DNA of 64,000 nucleotides from Pelobates cultripes (GCA_933207985.1 OW240914.1:287864672-287928671), one strand, 5' to 3'. Shown: positions 1 through 10,221, counted from the stretch's first letter. Translations and numbers: made by a program. The notes: a model not told the origin generated them from the sequence alone.

Positions 1-260
1 AGGGGAGGGAGGGAGGGGATGAGTGGGGTGTCATAAAGAGCAGAAGATGTGTCTGACAGTGAAAGGTGCAGGTTGGATGAGAACCTCAGTTCATCCATAA
101 GTAATCCTGATGAAAGTTTTGGGGGACATACTTAAACGTTGATCTTTTTAAAATAAGCAACACATGCTATGTTTTACTGGATTAAGAAGAACTTGGAGTG
201 CTGTCTTACATTGGATTTTTTTTTTTTTTTTCTGACAAGCACCAGGCAAGGAATAATATA
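1..260 (+). mobile_element. decayed Penelope-like element terminus
   Basis: The order of landmarks matches the 3' terminal module at 56.9-57.1 kb: a hammerhead-like core (CTGATGA ... AAACGTTGA), then ACTGGATTAA, then CTTGGAGTGCTG, a T-run, and a GCACCAGGCAA block that corresponds to GCACCGGGCAA at 57.08 kb. I infer a diverged second copy of the same PLE terminus, cut by the window start. There is no coding capacity. The T-run at about 216-231 may be an internal homopolymer or an insertion tail. Confidence 0.55.
101..146 (+). ncRNA. degenerate hammerhead ribozyme motif
   Basis: CTGATGA at 107-113 is the conserved 5' core. AAACGTT at 134-140 is the 3' core plus minimal stem III, in which GAAA has become TAAA. 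Stem I survives as ATC before the core and GAT after it. Stem II has decayed: AAGT and ACTT can pair around a larger loop. Position and order match the better-preserved motif at 56935-56974. It is probably inactive. Confidence 0.5.
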
Positions 261-285
261 TGGTGAGGAGTGCAGGAATCTTTAG

Positions 286-287
<2 letters not shown>

Positions 288-339
<52 letters not shown>
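288..339. repeat. (AT)n microsatellite
   Basis: Uninterrupted AT dinucleotides over about 50 bp, directly after the PLE-like relic. Other elements in this window (PLE and DIRS near 53 and 57 kb) also abut AT tracts. Confidence 0.95.
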
Positions 340-342
<3 letters not shown>

Positions 343-1240
343 CTGCTTGATTAATTTATAAACATAAAATATCTATTTATAAACATAAAATCTAATTTAT
401 AAACATATATATTGATACACATAAGCGCACTGACAAAAACAAAAGCTCACTGAGAAATACAAATACAGACAAGCTCACTACACACATGCTCAGTGACATA
501 CCCATGCTCACTACAGACAAGCTCATTGACGCACACACACAAGCTCACTGCAGACATTGCAGACAAGAAGGCTTGATTCTTTCCATCACTAGGAATGACA
601 GGTCATGAAATTGGTGTATCCAGATGCAGATGAATATAACTGACATGCTGAAGGATCCTTCTGCAGAATTGCTGGAGGGTCTTACCATTATATTGTAGAT
701 CACACAAGTAATTTACAAGGTACACAATGTTGGTGGAAGAGCAGTTAAATTATTTGAATTTGACACAAATTTTATTAACTCAGATAATACTTCTTTAGTA
801 GGTTTAATAAAGCTGCAGGCCTTTCAGTGGACGCAGCGATAACGCGAGTGGTAGGTTGTAGCCAGAGCACAAGTTGGTGTATAGGTGATAGATGAAAATA
901 TACTAATAAGTCCTGCAGATTAGGGGCACGTTTAGCTGTCATGGACTGGTATTCTGTGATGAAATGAAAAAAAAGGGTGATTTGCGCACACAGAAGTAAA
1001 TATTGGATTTATCTTACACTTATTTTTCAGGAAACCACAATACGGGTAGTTCTTAACAACCTATTTTAAATAAATTAAAACACACATAGTGTAAACTGTA
1101 TATCTGAAATAGTGTTGAAAATGAAATATTTCTTCAAACTCACAATTTTCAGAGCCTATTAAAAGTTGGCTCCAGACTTATGGTGCTTTTCATCTCATCC
1201 GTGAGATAAGACTAAAGTGCAGCAGATATACCCAAAGGAA
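340..1240. other. unassigned AT-rich DNA
   Basis: I see no ORF, RNA gene or element end. A short run at 430-550 repeats variants of AAGCTCACTGACA / ACAAGCTCACT, a degenerate minisatellite-like stretch. The rest gives no recognisable signal. Confidence 0.4.
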
Positions 1241-2000
1241 CTCGGTACTGATAAGTTGCAGAAAAATCCAAAGTCCAGGGTAGATACTCAATAAAAGGTT
1301 TTTATTAAACAGCTTGTTAAAAACAAAAGTTCATTTGTGAACAAGTCATAAAATAACAGCACAACACGTTTCAACCTTTAAACTAGGTCTTTCTCAAGTG
1401 CATATAATTTCAAATGAGCTTGTAAGCTCTTATATACTAAAAGGAAAAATCTCTACATGTGTACAATTGGAAACATATGTTTCAAACTACCACCCACACA
1501 TGCATATATGGTCATAACTGGAAGTATCGCGATAACCTAAATGTGGCCACACTTTCAGCTATGCTCATACCCCTCTTGCCCTCCCCAAGATGTCCGATAC
1601 TCGTATCACTGGTAAGTTCTATTTCCCTCCGTCAGATGCAGATCCTGCGTCCGGTCGCGTTTCTCCCGACACGTCACTTCCTGTGACGTATGCGCCATTG
1701 TCATTCTCTAGTGAGATCAGTCTCTCAGGTAATTGCAATGCGCGAGACATACATTTTTAGTAGGGAAAAATGCCCACAGTTCGTATCATTTTATGCAGAG
1801 GACAGGATGAGAAAGAAAATAAAACAAAAATTTATTGTCATTATACACATTTGAAAAGGGATTATTTTATTCATACATGCAATACTAGCCCTATTGTGAA
1901 AATGTGCATATATTGTAAAAAGTGCAAAAAAGCCAATAAGAGGTGGGTGTATTTAGCTTGATAAGAATTGTGAGGTACAAATTTCTAAAGGAGGTTTTTT
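1240..2000 (-). mobile_element. Penelope-like terminal module relic (minus strand)
   Basis: Read on the minus strand, this has the layout seen in the other PLE termini of the window: a CpG-containing segment with CACAGGAAGTGACG at about 1675-1690, a non-coding leader, then a hammerhead-like core at 1401-1359, then a segment with TTTAATAAAAACC. No conserved coding frame survives. The assignment rests on shared architecture rather than on a protein. Confidence 0.45.
1359..1401 (-). ncRNA. degenerate hammerhead ribozyme motif
   Basis: On the minus strand, stem I is GCAC (1401-1398) pairing with GTGC (1362-1359). The 5' core reads TTGAGAA instead of CTGANGA. Stem II AGACCT/AAGGTT can pair around AGTTTA. 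The GAAA core (1372-1369) is intact and is followed by CGTGTT. The conserved paired stem I supports homology to PLE hammerheads; the altered 5' core predicts poor or no cleavage. Confidence 0.55.
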
Positions 2001-2340
2001 TTAATTAAAACATATATAAATCATATGTGTTAAAACTGCATATATTTAAAAAAATATTAATAATAAATGAGATAAAATTCTCTCCCCATACATCATTTCA
2101 AATTATTTTTAAAAAGTGTTTTTAAAATAAATTCCTTTTAAAGAAATCATAAAATACTGTTGATTTCAAAATCGATTTTGAGGCCCATAGGTGATAAAGT
2201 GCGCATCTCAAGAATCTATTTTACCTCCCGAGTACTTAATTTCTTACGGAGGTTACCTCCTCTCCAGTGAGATTCAATTTTCTCTATTGCACAAAAATTT
2301 TAAAGTTTAGGGTCTAAGCTGTAGCTGCTCACTGTTTAAA
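2000..2340. other. AT-rich spacer
   Basis: AT-rich, with no ORF, no terminal repeat and no RNA signature that I can recognise. It separates the PLE-type relic from the GC-rich inverted arrays. Confidence 0.4.
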
Positions 2341-2681
2341 AAAAACCCTACTATCCGCCCCTCCCGGGCCCCAACCCTGCGCGACGGGTGGGGGCTCCAA
2401 AGTAACAATAAGGGGGGGACCTATTGTCCTCCCCCAACCCCCACCCCTGAGTGGTGGGTGGGGGCCCTAAATAAGAATGTGGGGGAAACCTACTGTCCTC
2501 CCCCAGCCCACACCCCTGCGCGGCAAGTGGGGGCCCTAAATAACAATAAGGGGGGACCTACTGTTTCCCCCCCCAGCCCCCACCCCTTAGCCGTGGGTGG
2601 GGGCCCTAAATAAGAAGGTAGGGGGGACCTACTGTCCTCCCCCCTGGCCCCCACCCCTGAGCGGTGGGTGGGGGCCCTAAA

Positions 2682-3963
2682 CAGGGCCGGACTGGCCCAC
2701 CGGGATACCAGGAAATTTCCCGGTGAGCCGCGGCACCTGGGGCCGCATAGCGCTCTGCCAGCTTCCCTCCGATTCTGAGGGAATTAGCATAAACAGAGGG
2801 AGCCACTGCGGGCGGTTTCATTTACATCGCACCGCATCAAGTGGGAGTGTGGCTCACTCAAAGGGGGCTGGCCGTGGCCGGGATCAACAGTTCCATTGCG
2901 GCCAGTGGGTGGCCGCAACAAGTGTGATGATGGTGTTGCTGCGGGGCCGGTCTGGCAACACACTCCGTTGTAATGACAGCAGTGCAGCTGTCAGGTAGGC
3001 CAGCCCTGGAGGACTGAGGGAGAACAACAATGTGCTGTTCTCTCTCCATGTCATGCTCCATCCCAGTTCCTACAATTCCTAGCACAGACACATCATAGAG
3101 CAGTGATTACTCCTAGTCTTTGATGTGTCTGTGCTGGGAATTGTAGGAACTGGGAGGGAGCATGACATGGATAGAGCACATTGTTGTCAGTGCTGTTCTC
3201 CCGGGGCCACTACTCCTTCAGGTTGCAGAACAGAATCATTGGCAGAGGCAGCCCCCAGTGTCCAGCAATACAGAGCCAGGCTGTCTGGTGTCTGTGTGCC
3301 CAGTGCCAACAAGTGGCCAAACGATAAAATGGCCACCACAGTTACACTGGGAGCTGTGACCACCCCCTGAGGCCCTCATCTCACTTTCATGTAAGAGAGA
3401 GGTTTGGAGATGCAGCAGGCAGCACTCAAGGAAGAAGAAGATCAGGAGGAACTTGGAAGTACAGTCAGAAAATAAACATTGGTGAGTCACTTTTTAAAAA
3501 AAATAATATTATTTTTCACCCAAAAAAAATACACACCCAAACACACACAGATATATTTGCATACATAGACACTTAAACAAGTACACAAAGGACAGAAGAA
3601 TTTAGGGCTCAAATTATATTTTGTAATATGTATTTGTGGATTTATTAAAATTATGTTTGCTATTCTCCTTAATTTTCTACGGCTGTACAACAGCATACAT
3701 TCACCATTTCAGTTCTGTTACCAAACTGTCCTTAATATGACAAGGTAGTTGGACTGAAACTTCGGTTGTATGCAAATAGACGTCTGCTTAAAATAAATCT
3801 GCACTTTTGTTTATTTTGAAGCCCTATGCGTGCTTCACTCTAGAGTTTTCTATTTTACGTTATCTTTTCCACCTCTCTATCTGCACACTATGCTGGCGAG
3901 GCCCAGTATTGGGCTGGTATAGAATTTTTTCCAGGGCTGCTTTTATTTCCCAGTCTGGCCCTG
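2682..3963. mobile_element. non-autonomous hAT-type transposon with 8-bp TSD
   Basis: The left end CAGGGCCGGACTGG matches the complement of the right end (CCAGTCTGGCCCTG) with one mismatch. The element is bounded by an exact 8-bp duplication, GCCCTAAA, at 2674-2681 and 3964-3971. Terminal CAGGG and 8-bp duplications are the hallmark of hAT elements. No transposase frame is present in the 1282 bp; the internal ORFs are short and unrelated to hAT. An internal palindrome lies at about 3044-3170. It would need a transposase supplied from elsewhere. Confidence 0.88.
3044..3170. repeat. internal palindrome of the hAT element
   Basis: CCATGTCATGCTCC ... GTTCCTACAATTCC ... GACACATCA is followed, after about 30 bp, by the inverted TGATGTGTCTGTGC ... 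GGAATTGTAGGAAC ... GGAGCATGACATGG. The arms are about 48 bp with few mismatches, so this strand can fold into a long hairpin. Confidence 0.85.
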
Positions 3964-4020
3964 GCCCTAAATAAGAATGTGGGTGGAGCCTACTGTCTTC
4001 CCCCTGGTCTCCACCCCTGA

Positions 4021-4435
4021 GTTCTTCTGAACTTTCCAATGGTGTGTAAAATGACACAGAGCACTCTGATTGGATGGATTTCAAGACATCCAATCAGAGT
4101 GCTCTGTGTCTTTTTACACAGCGTAGGAGAGTTCTTTGGAATTTTCCCATGCTGTGTAATATGATTCATAACAGTCTGATTGGTTGGCTTGGAATCTAAC
4201 CAATCAGAGTGCTCTGTGTCATTTTACACACCATTGGAAAGTTCTTTGGAACTTTTTCACGCTGTGTAAAATGACACAGAGCAGTCTGATTGGATGGATT
4301 TCAAGCCATCCATTCAGAGTGCTCTGTGTCATTTTACACAGCGTGGGAAAGTTCTTTGAAATTTTCCCACGCTGTGTAAAATGACAAAGAGCACTCTGAT
4401 TGGCTTACACCAACCAATCAGAGTGTTGTTAGCCT
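4021..4435. repeat. 110-bp palindromic array with CCAAT boxes
   Basis: Nearly four units with a 110-bp period (GCTCTGTGTC recurs at 4101, 4211 and 4321). Each unit is itself an imperfect palindrome: ACACAGAGCACTCTGATTGG, a short loop, then CCAATCAGAGTGCTCTGTGT. A second palindrome around AAAGTTCTTTGGAACTTT joins the units. Seven CCAAT/ATTGG pentamers are intact and one is mutated (CCATTC at about 4310). The array leads straight into a GC-box/TATA segment. Confidence 0.85.
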
Positions 4436-4520
4436 AATTGCAGGGCGGGGCAAGGCTTTATAAACCTTACCCGCCCTGCGGAGCTCAGTCTGCGCCGTGC
4501 CCTCCATGGGTGAAATGGAT
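4436..4520 (+). promoter_or_regulatory. promoter-like GC box and TATA segment in a hairpin
   Basis: GGGCGGGGC at about 4443 is followed by CTTTATAAACC at about 4457, inside a stem formed by GCAGGGCGGG and CCCGCCCTGC. The CCAAT palindrome array lies just upstream. CCAAT, GC and TATA boxes in this order form a typical Pol II core layout. The first downstream ATG (about 4506) closes after a few codons, so no protein product is evident. Promoter function is inferred. Confidence 0.45.
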
Positions 4521-4789
4521 TAATTTTTTTAGCGTTGGGTTTTTTCTTTTTCGTCTGTTTTTTTTTTGCGCTCTGGTTTTTTATTTTATTTTAAGTTTAA
4601 CGGGTATGATGGTTTTTTATTTGGCCTTTTTGGGGGCTGAAAAATTAAGATTTTAGAAAAAATAAGACATCAAATGGTAAGTTTTATTTTTCTTTACAGG
4701 TTAATTATTTTATTCTTTCCTCACTATTTTAAGGGTGAGGGGGGGTGTAAGGGATAACTTTTTATTTGGGTGGGGGGTGACTAGGGGTT

Positions 4790-5215
4790 TGGGGACCCCT
4801 AGTCTCCTTAAGGCCCCCACCCACCGCTCAGGGGTTCTGGCTGGGGGGAGGACAATAGGCCCCCCTTATTCTTATTTAGGGCCCCCACCCGCCACTCAGG
4901 GGTGGGGGCCGGGGGGGAGGACAGTAGGTCCCCCCCATTGTTGTTATTTAGGGACCTCACCCGCCATGCAGGGTTGGGGGCCAGGGGGAGGGAGAGTAGG
5001 TTCCCCCCATTATTGTTATTTAGGGCCCCCATTTGCTGCGCGGGGTGGGGGCCGGGGGTGAGGACAATAGGTCCCCCCCTTATCCTTTAGGGTCCCCACT
5101 GGCCGCTCAGGGATGTGGGCCGGGGGGAGGACAATAGGTCCTCCTCAAATTTCACATTTAGGGCCCCACCTGCTGTTCAGGGGTGGTGGCTGGGGGGGGG
5201 CTCTAGGTTCCCCCT
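4790..5215. repeat. GC-rich tandem repeat array, right arm (inverted)
   Basis: Five to six units carrying TTATTTAGGGCCCCCACCC and GGGGGAGGACAGTAGGTCCCCCC. They are the reverse complement of the 2345-4015 units, and together they make a foldback element with a loop of about 0.8 kb, not counting the hAT insertion. Unit-to-unit divergence suggests old age. Confidence 0.8.
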
Positions 5216-5349
5216 TCTGTTTAATTAATTAATTTATTTATTTTAAAAAAATTTACTAGACATGCCCCTACTCGCGGTATAGCTAGTAGGGGCAGAATTT
5301 ACTAAGTAATCTTTTTTTTATATTTTATTTAGGTCTTTCAGCCTTTTGG

Positions 5350-5390
5350 TAGATAGCTCCCTAATACTGTGGGAATTAGGGAGCTATCTA
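5350..5390. repeat. perfect 16-bp stem hairpin
   Basis: TAGATAGCTCCCTAAT at 5350-5365 is exactly complementary to ATTAGGGAGCTATCTA at 5375-5390, with a 9-nt loop. A smaller hairpin, GCCCCTAC/GTAGGGGC, lies at about 5267-5294. They sit just outside the right GC array and may mark the end of the foldback element. Confidence 0.8.
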
Positions 5391-5399
5391 CTAAGCGGC

Positions 5400-5774
5400 T
5401 GCAAGATGCAGCCACAGCACGAATAGGATCGGAGTTTCATTCATTCGAATTAAATTCTGATAAGTCCGGAATTGCATTCTAACACGAATGGACAAACTGT
5501 TCTCATTCTGTTAGGATGCAATTCGGCAGTTTTGCCAGCATTCTGTATAAATGACAGGACGTTCGGCAATACTGACAGGAAGCATTGTGGTAACAGGGAG
5601 GATAGCTAAGGATTGTGGGAAAATTTCTGACCACCGGAAACGAAGCACACTTTGCTCCTCCGCTGGTCATAGCTGGTCATGGCGTAGGAAACCTCCAGAA
5701 GAGAAACAGTCCCTACTTTGTCTTAATTTTTTAATAAAAACTATATGTATTCTTATGATACATATATTTCCTCC
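5400..5774. other. unassigned segment
   Basis: Contains CATTCG-rich sequence but no ORF, repeat end or RNA that I can support. The minus-strand gag-like frame ends at its right edge after a probable frameshift. Confidence 0.35.
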
Positions 5775-6509
5775 TCACGTTCTTCTGAGAATTCTGTTCC
5801 ATATTTTGTGCATATAGCGATCAAACTCTTCCCTTCTATTAGGATACACTTCACAAATTACATCTCTAAAAATACCAAAGGCTAATACAAATTCTGGAGT
5901 GGTCAGTTTACGGTTTAACCTTGCGTCTTTGGATCTGACCACTACAGATACTTCATCGTACATATAGGTTTTATTCTCCACCACATCCTGGGAGGCAATT
6001 AGTAGGGATGCTATGTTGACATCTTTGCCTTCCAGGATGTCTCTCTTAATGTGGGCTGGGATAGTGTAAGCAGGGTCAACGTCCTGATAATCTGAAGAGA
6101 TAACCATACCCGTGGCCCGTGGTTCGGTTGGTGCCTGTTGAGTAGTATCAGGAAGACCAGCCTTGGTGAGGGCTGTGGTGACCGCCTCGAGGTTAGCCAG
6201 TCTGTCATTGACCTTGCCCATAGAGGTCATGAGCGAGGCCAGCATAGCCTGTATATCACCTGAATTAGTGTTGCTGGGGCCTTCCCCTGCTTCCGTGTTG
6301 TCGATTGTAGTGCTTAGGATTTTAAATAGCTCCGCTTTCCTTGCTATGGCAAGGTAGTGGATTTGTCACCTCCTCAACTCGGTAGTGATACGTGGGATCG
6401 TCCAGGATCTGATTGATGTCGGACTGGCAATATCTCCCCTACGAGAGGGTGTCTCGACCCTGGTTGGGGTGCCATGAAGAGATAGCTCTTCATCACCTTC
6501 ATGAGACAT
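5775..6509 (-). pseudogene. gag-like ORF of a relic LTR element
   Basis: Minus strand. The frame opens with ATG at 6509 (MSHEGDEE...), is broken by a TGA at 6368-6366, and then stays open for 156 codons to 5775. The C-terminal half has a helical pattern: an EGKDVNIASLL segment, then RKLTTPEFVLAFGIFRDVICEVYP, then FDRYMHKIW. It resembles in layout the capsid-like region of the Ngaro ORF1 at 37.7-39.8 kb (FVEIFSLL ... FGNWLRAFCILASVIGEKYPDR), so a capsid role is inferred. An LTR in the same orientation lies about 770 bp upstream. No protease or RT follows; sequence after the stop does not continue the frame. Exact family is unclear. Confidence 0.55.
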
Positions 6510-7276
6510 ACTTGAATAAAATGAAAGATAAATTTATTATTTGAACCTAGTAGTTTAGTACTGGCTACTAGCTATGCCGTGAGACGAAACCATTATGCTT
6601 ATTGTTTTTTGGTGACAGGTGAGGCCCTACTAGTTGCCAAGCGGCTTGAGAGGCTCTATCTATGGTTGGCGCAAGGGGATTTTTGTGGCCACCGAACGTT
6701 ATGGCAGGATGTCGGCCTCTCAGTGACTATAACCAGAAAATAGGAAAGGGAGTGACAGGTGAGGCCCTCTCTATGAGGAATTAACTATTGGCCCCTATGA
6801 CCCTAATTGCCAGTACTTGTCTGTTCTGTGGGAGATTTTTTTAATGGGTCTACTGTAAGCAGGTATACATACCTGGTAGTATAGGTTATTGAAACATGGT
6901 AATCCGTATAGGTAATAGTAGTACCTGTGACTAAATAGATGAAACCGTATGTAAAATATGTACAAGTGTCACAATTATATTAACTTTGATTATGTTTGTA
7001 TTGACCTGTATAGGTCAGATGATGGTGTTTGTAAGTTTGTAAGGTAGGCAAATATAGTAGAAAAGGTAAATGTAATGAAAAAATAAAATAAAATTTTTAA
7101 AACGCCTTTGTGAAAATAGAGGTATGTATGGTGTTCAGGAAAGTAATGTGATATTATTATGATGGCAATATCCTTACTGACCTGAAGGAGGCAGTGTGGA
7201 ATCTTTAGCCATGTGTATACCCACATGTGTAACTGGAACCTATTTTTTAACCCATTTGTGTGTGGAGTTCCCAAAA
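6510..7276 (-). other. leader between LTR and gag-like ORF
   Basis: Non-coding stretch between the minus-strand LTR (7277-7920) and the gag-like start. The bases just inside the LTR read TTTTGGGAACTCC on the minus strand and would be the primer-binding region; I cannot assign a tRNA. Short internal repeats (GACAGGTGAGGCCCT occurs twice, at about 6616 and 6751) are visible. Confidence 0.4.
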
Positions 7277-7920
7277 TGTAACAATATGCGATAACCCCCC
7301 TTTTAGCCCTGCCCGGTTGGCAGTGATAGTAATATTTGTGAATATTGTTTGTGCAATGTAAACCGCACGAACAGGAAGTGACAGGGAAAATCAGTAGCCT
7401 TTAAGTGAATAGCGTGTTCGTGCATTTGACCGCACGAACGTAGACATTTATGGGAAAATGCTTATGCGAGAAAAATGAAAGGGAGAAATATGCAGCACAT
7501 CATATTAAGTACCGAACTTCTAATTCATATGCACGAAAATGCAGTGTAAGCGAACAGTTGAAAACCGGACGGATACAGTAAACAGATTTTAAGAGCAGAA
7601 TTAGCCGGACGCGGACAGTAAAGTGAGGACCTGAACTGTAATTGATGCCGTGGGCCTTGTTGCCTGGCGTAACGGTTAGGTCTACTTACTGTTTGACAGT
7701 CACTAGGACGCAATCCGCGGCGATAGTAAGGCAAGAAGCTTATCCAAAAGAAATCTGCAGTAGGATTCCTGGACACAGCTCAGCAATGGGAAACAGAAGT
7801 ACTCCAAAATGGCGACTGGATGAACCGGAAGTGCATTCAGATGCTGACCTTGAACGGTGTGGAGTCAGGTAAGGGTTGTACTTTATATAGGGGAGTGAAT
7901 TAATTTATGCCCCTCCTACA
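7277..7920 (-). mobile_element. LTR of a relic retrotransposon
   Basis: On the minus strand it begins TGTAGGAGGGGC (7920) and ends TTGTTACA (7277), giving the TG...CA termini usual for LTRs. TATATAAAG lies about 35 bp inside (plus 7881-7889), a plausible TATA box. The gag-like ORF lies downstream in the same orientation. No partner LTR is visible on the other side, so the element is truncated. Confidence 0.55.
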
Positions 7921-7940
7921 AATACAGGCCAAACGGCCTT

Positions 7941-7941
7941 T

Positions 7942-7979
<38 letters not shown>
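7941..7979. repeat. (TA)n microsatellite
   Basis: Pure TA tract opening the minisatellite region. A second TA tract lies inside that region at about 8488-8508. Confidence 0.9.
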
Positions 7980-7981
<2 letters not shown>

Positions 7982-8870
7982 ACTATATGCTCTATGTATG
8001 AGTTACTGTGAGATATGACGAGTTGCTGTGAGCAGTATATGCATCCGCTATATGCTCTGTAATGAATTGCTGTGAGGTCTCAGTTGCTCTATATGTATCC
8101 ACTATATGCTCTATGTATGAGTTACTGTGAACAGTATATGTACCCACTATATACTCTATGACAAGTGACTGTGAGCAGTATATGTACCCTCTATATGCTA
8201 TGACAAGTTGCTGTGAGGACTCAGCTTCTATATATATATCCCCCTATATGCTCTTTGTATGAGTCACTGTGAGCTATGACGAGTTGCTGTGAGTAGTATA
8301 TTTATCCGCTATTTGCTCTATGATGAATTGCTGTGAGGTCTCAGTTTCTATATAGATATCCACTATATGCTCTATGTATGATTTACTGTGAGCAGTATAT
8401 GTACCCACTATATGCCCTATGACAAGTTGCTGGGAGAAGTATATGTATCCGCTATGACGAATTGCTGTGAGGTCTCAGTTTCTATATATATATATATATA
8501 TATATATCCACTATATGCTCTATGTATGGGTTACTAGGAGGGCTCAGCCTCAGTATAAGTATACACTAGATGATCTATGTAGGAGTTATTATGAGGACAG
8601 CCTCTGTATATATGCTCTATGATGAGTTGATGTGAGCTTTGTATGAGTTACTATAGATGAGTTAATGTGAGAACTCAGCCATCAGTATATGTATCCACTA
8701 GAGGCTCTATGTATGAGTTATTATGAGGTCTCTGCCTCTCTATATGAATCTACTATAGTCTCTACGACACGTTGATGTAGGGAATCAGTTTCAGTATATG
8801 CATCCACTTTTATGTGCTAGGTATAGTTACCATATAGACTCAGCCTCAGTTTATATACACACTACATGCT
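7980..8870. repeat. degenerate 45-65 bp minisatellite
   Basis: Variants of CACTATATGCTCTATGTATGAG, TTACTGTGAGCAGTATATGTA and GTTGCTGTGAGGTCTCAG recur about 15-18 times. Units differ in length because the GTATGAG and GACGAGTTGCTGTGAG modules are shuffled, so this is a higher-order, mosaic array. Non-coding. It ends exactly where the inverted LTR begins. Confidence 0.85.
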
Positions 8871-8873
8871 CTA

Positions 8874-9947
8874 TGTAACGGCACCCCCAGGCATAAAAGG
8901 GTTAAACCGCCATTTGGAAGATCTTCCCCTTCCAGAGACACAGGCACAGCTACCGCAGAACACCAATCCGCCGAACAGAAAACCATACGAATGCCGTAAA
9001 CAGCCGAATAGGAAAAACCATCCGAATAGGTTTACACTCCTAGCAGTCGAACTGGAACAGCATACAATAAATCCCCCCAAGAATGAGACAAAGCTCCGTG
9101 TTGAGGGTCAAGCAGTGAACAGTCAGAGCTGTGGGTTTATTGTGCTTATGTACACATTCTTACACATTAGTACCACCCATAGGGTTTTGGAACACAACCA
9201 ATAAACACATACAATACACTCAGACACTCCCACACAAAATCCTCCCCTCTGCCTGTGATACAATTACCTTACACAATGGGTAATGTAATTATAACAAGCA
9301 GAGAAATAAAATTTTTCCACATTATTCATAACTTGAAAAGTATGCATCACATTCACATAAAACTTACATTTCAGAATCAGCATACTCCAAATACAAACAT
9401 ATGTCACAATCATCCAAATTGGTCCAGTGGTTCAAAAGATAGATCGTAGTCCTTTGTGATCAAAGGAAGCATGGCTTTTCTGCCCAAAACCAGTTCCACA
9501 GAGTCTTCTATCCTGGAGATAATTGGGAAGTAATCCAATTATCTCCAAAGACAGAGGCAAAACTCCATTGAACACATGGCAGCAAAAGACAATAAAACAC
9601 ATAAAAACATATAACTGTGCAGCCATTGCACAAAACAAGTACATTCAACATATCCCCAGATAGCTCAGATCTGAGCGCACATTATTACTGAATAGCGCTC
9701 AGAGCACACACATACAGTTCAATTGCCATGGAGCCAAAGTCTTTGCCATAGTCTTTCATTATACGAATGGGCTCCATGACATAGCTATCTGGCGTATCAC
9801 CGCTCAAACAGGGCAAGCACCAAATGACCCGGCTTTCATGTCTTTGCAGGGGAAAATCAAACCTTTTAACATGGGGCCATAGTCTAAAGGCAGCAGGCGG
9901 GCAACCAGGCTCCTCCAATGCACAGTGGTAAGATTGGTCTCGTCACA
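8874..9947 (-). mobile_element. solo LTR, minus strand
   Basis: Plus-strand ends are TGTAACGGCACC (8874) and GTCTCGTCACA (9947), so on the minus strand it runs TGTGACGAGACC ... GTGCCGTTACA. It shares internal blocks with the LTRs at 12182, 14110 and 30322: the CCCCTCTGCCTGTGAT/GGGTAATGTAATTATAAC block and the TATCCCCAGATAGCT block. It abuts a truncated plus-strand LTR of the same family at 9948, with no target duplication visible, so the junction may be a rearrangement rather than a simple insertion. Confidence 0.8.
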
Positions 9948-10221
9948 GTAACCTTGCTGGGAAACTTGTATATAAGCAGGAATAAATGCTCATTGGAGTC
10001 AGTTCTACTTCACCCTCAATTTAGAGTCCTGTTTCTTATTAGGGGGAATCTGCTACAAGGGGTTGCTATGCTTGCCATACTCTCTTGCTTGTTTCTGTGT
10101 TTGCTCTCTGAAGGAGTCTACGGTGGTTGTGGTGTCAGCTGGAGTGCTTGGAACCCTCAGGAAGCATTAGGAGCATCCTTCAACAGAGGTACCCAGTCAG
10201 GGTGCCCGTCGATCTGTTACA
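9948..10221 (+). mobile_element. 5'-truncated LTR (5' LTR of the non-autonomous element)
   Basis: Matches 13173-13453 of the downstream LTR almost base for base: GTAACCTTGCTGGGAAACTTG, TATATAAGC, AGGAATAAA, GAGTCAGTTCTACTTCACCCT, and the end GTCGATCTGTTACA. It holds a TATA-like box and an AATAAA near its start. The first ~1 kb of the LTR is missing and is replaced by the inverted LTR. Confidence 0.85.

Larger units (their letters stand above)
2345..4015. repeat. GC-rich tandem repeat array, left arm (split by a hAT insertion)
   Basis: A unit of roughly 75-80 bp recurs four to five times, each with GGTGGGTGGGGGCCCTAAATAA, a G-run, then ACCTACTGTCCTCCCCC and CCCCACCCCTGAG. The last unit is interrupted at 2682-3963 by a transposon and resumes at 3964. 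The same unit occurs in opposite orientation at 4790-5215, so the two arrays form the arms of a foldback structure. Non-coding. Confidence 0.8.

Noticed and set aside
3700..3800. Possible hammerhead-like GGACTGAAAC with downstream AAATAAATCTGCAC inside the hAT element
   Set aside because: No CTGANGA-type core and no clear stem I; the resemblance to PLE termini is too weak to annotate.
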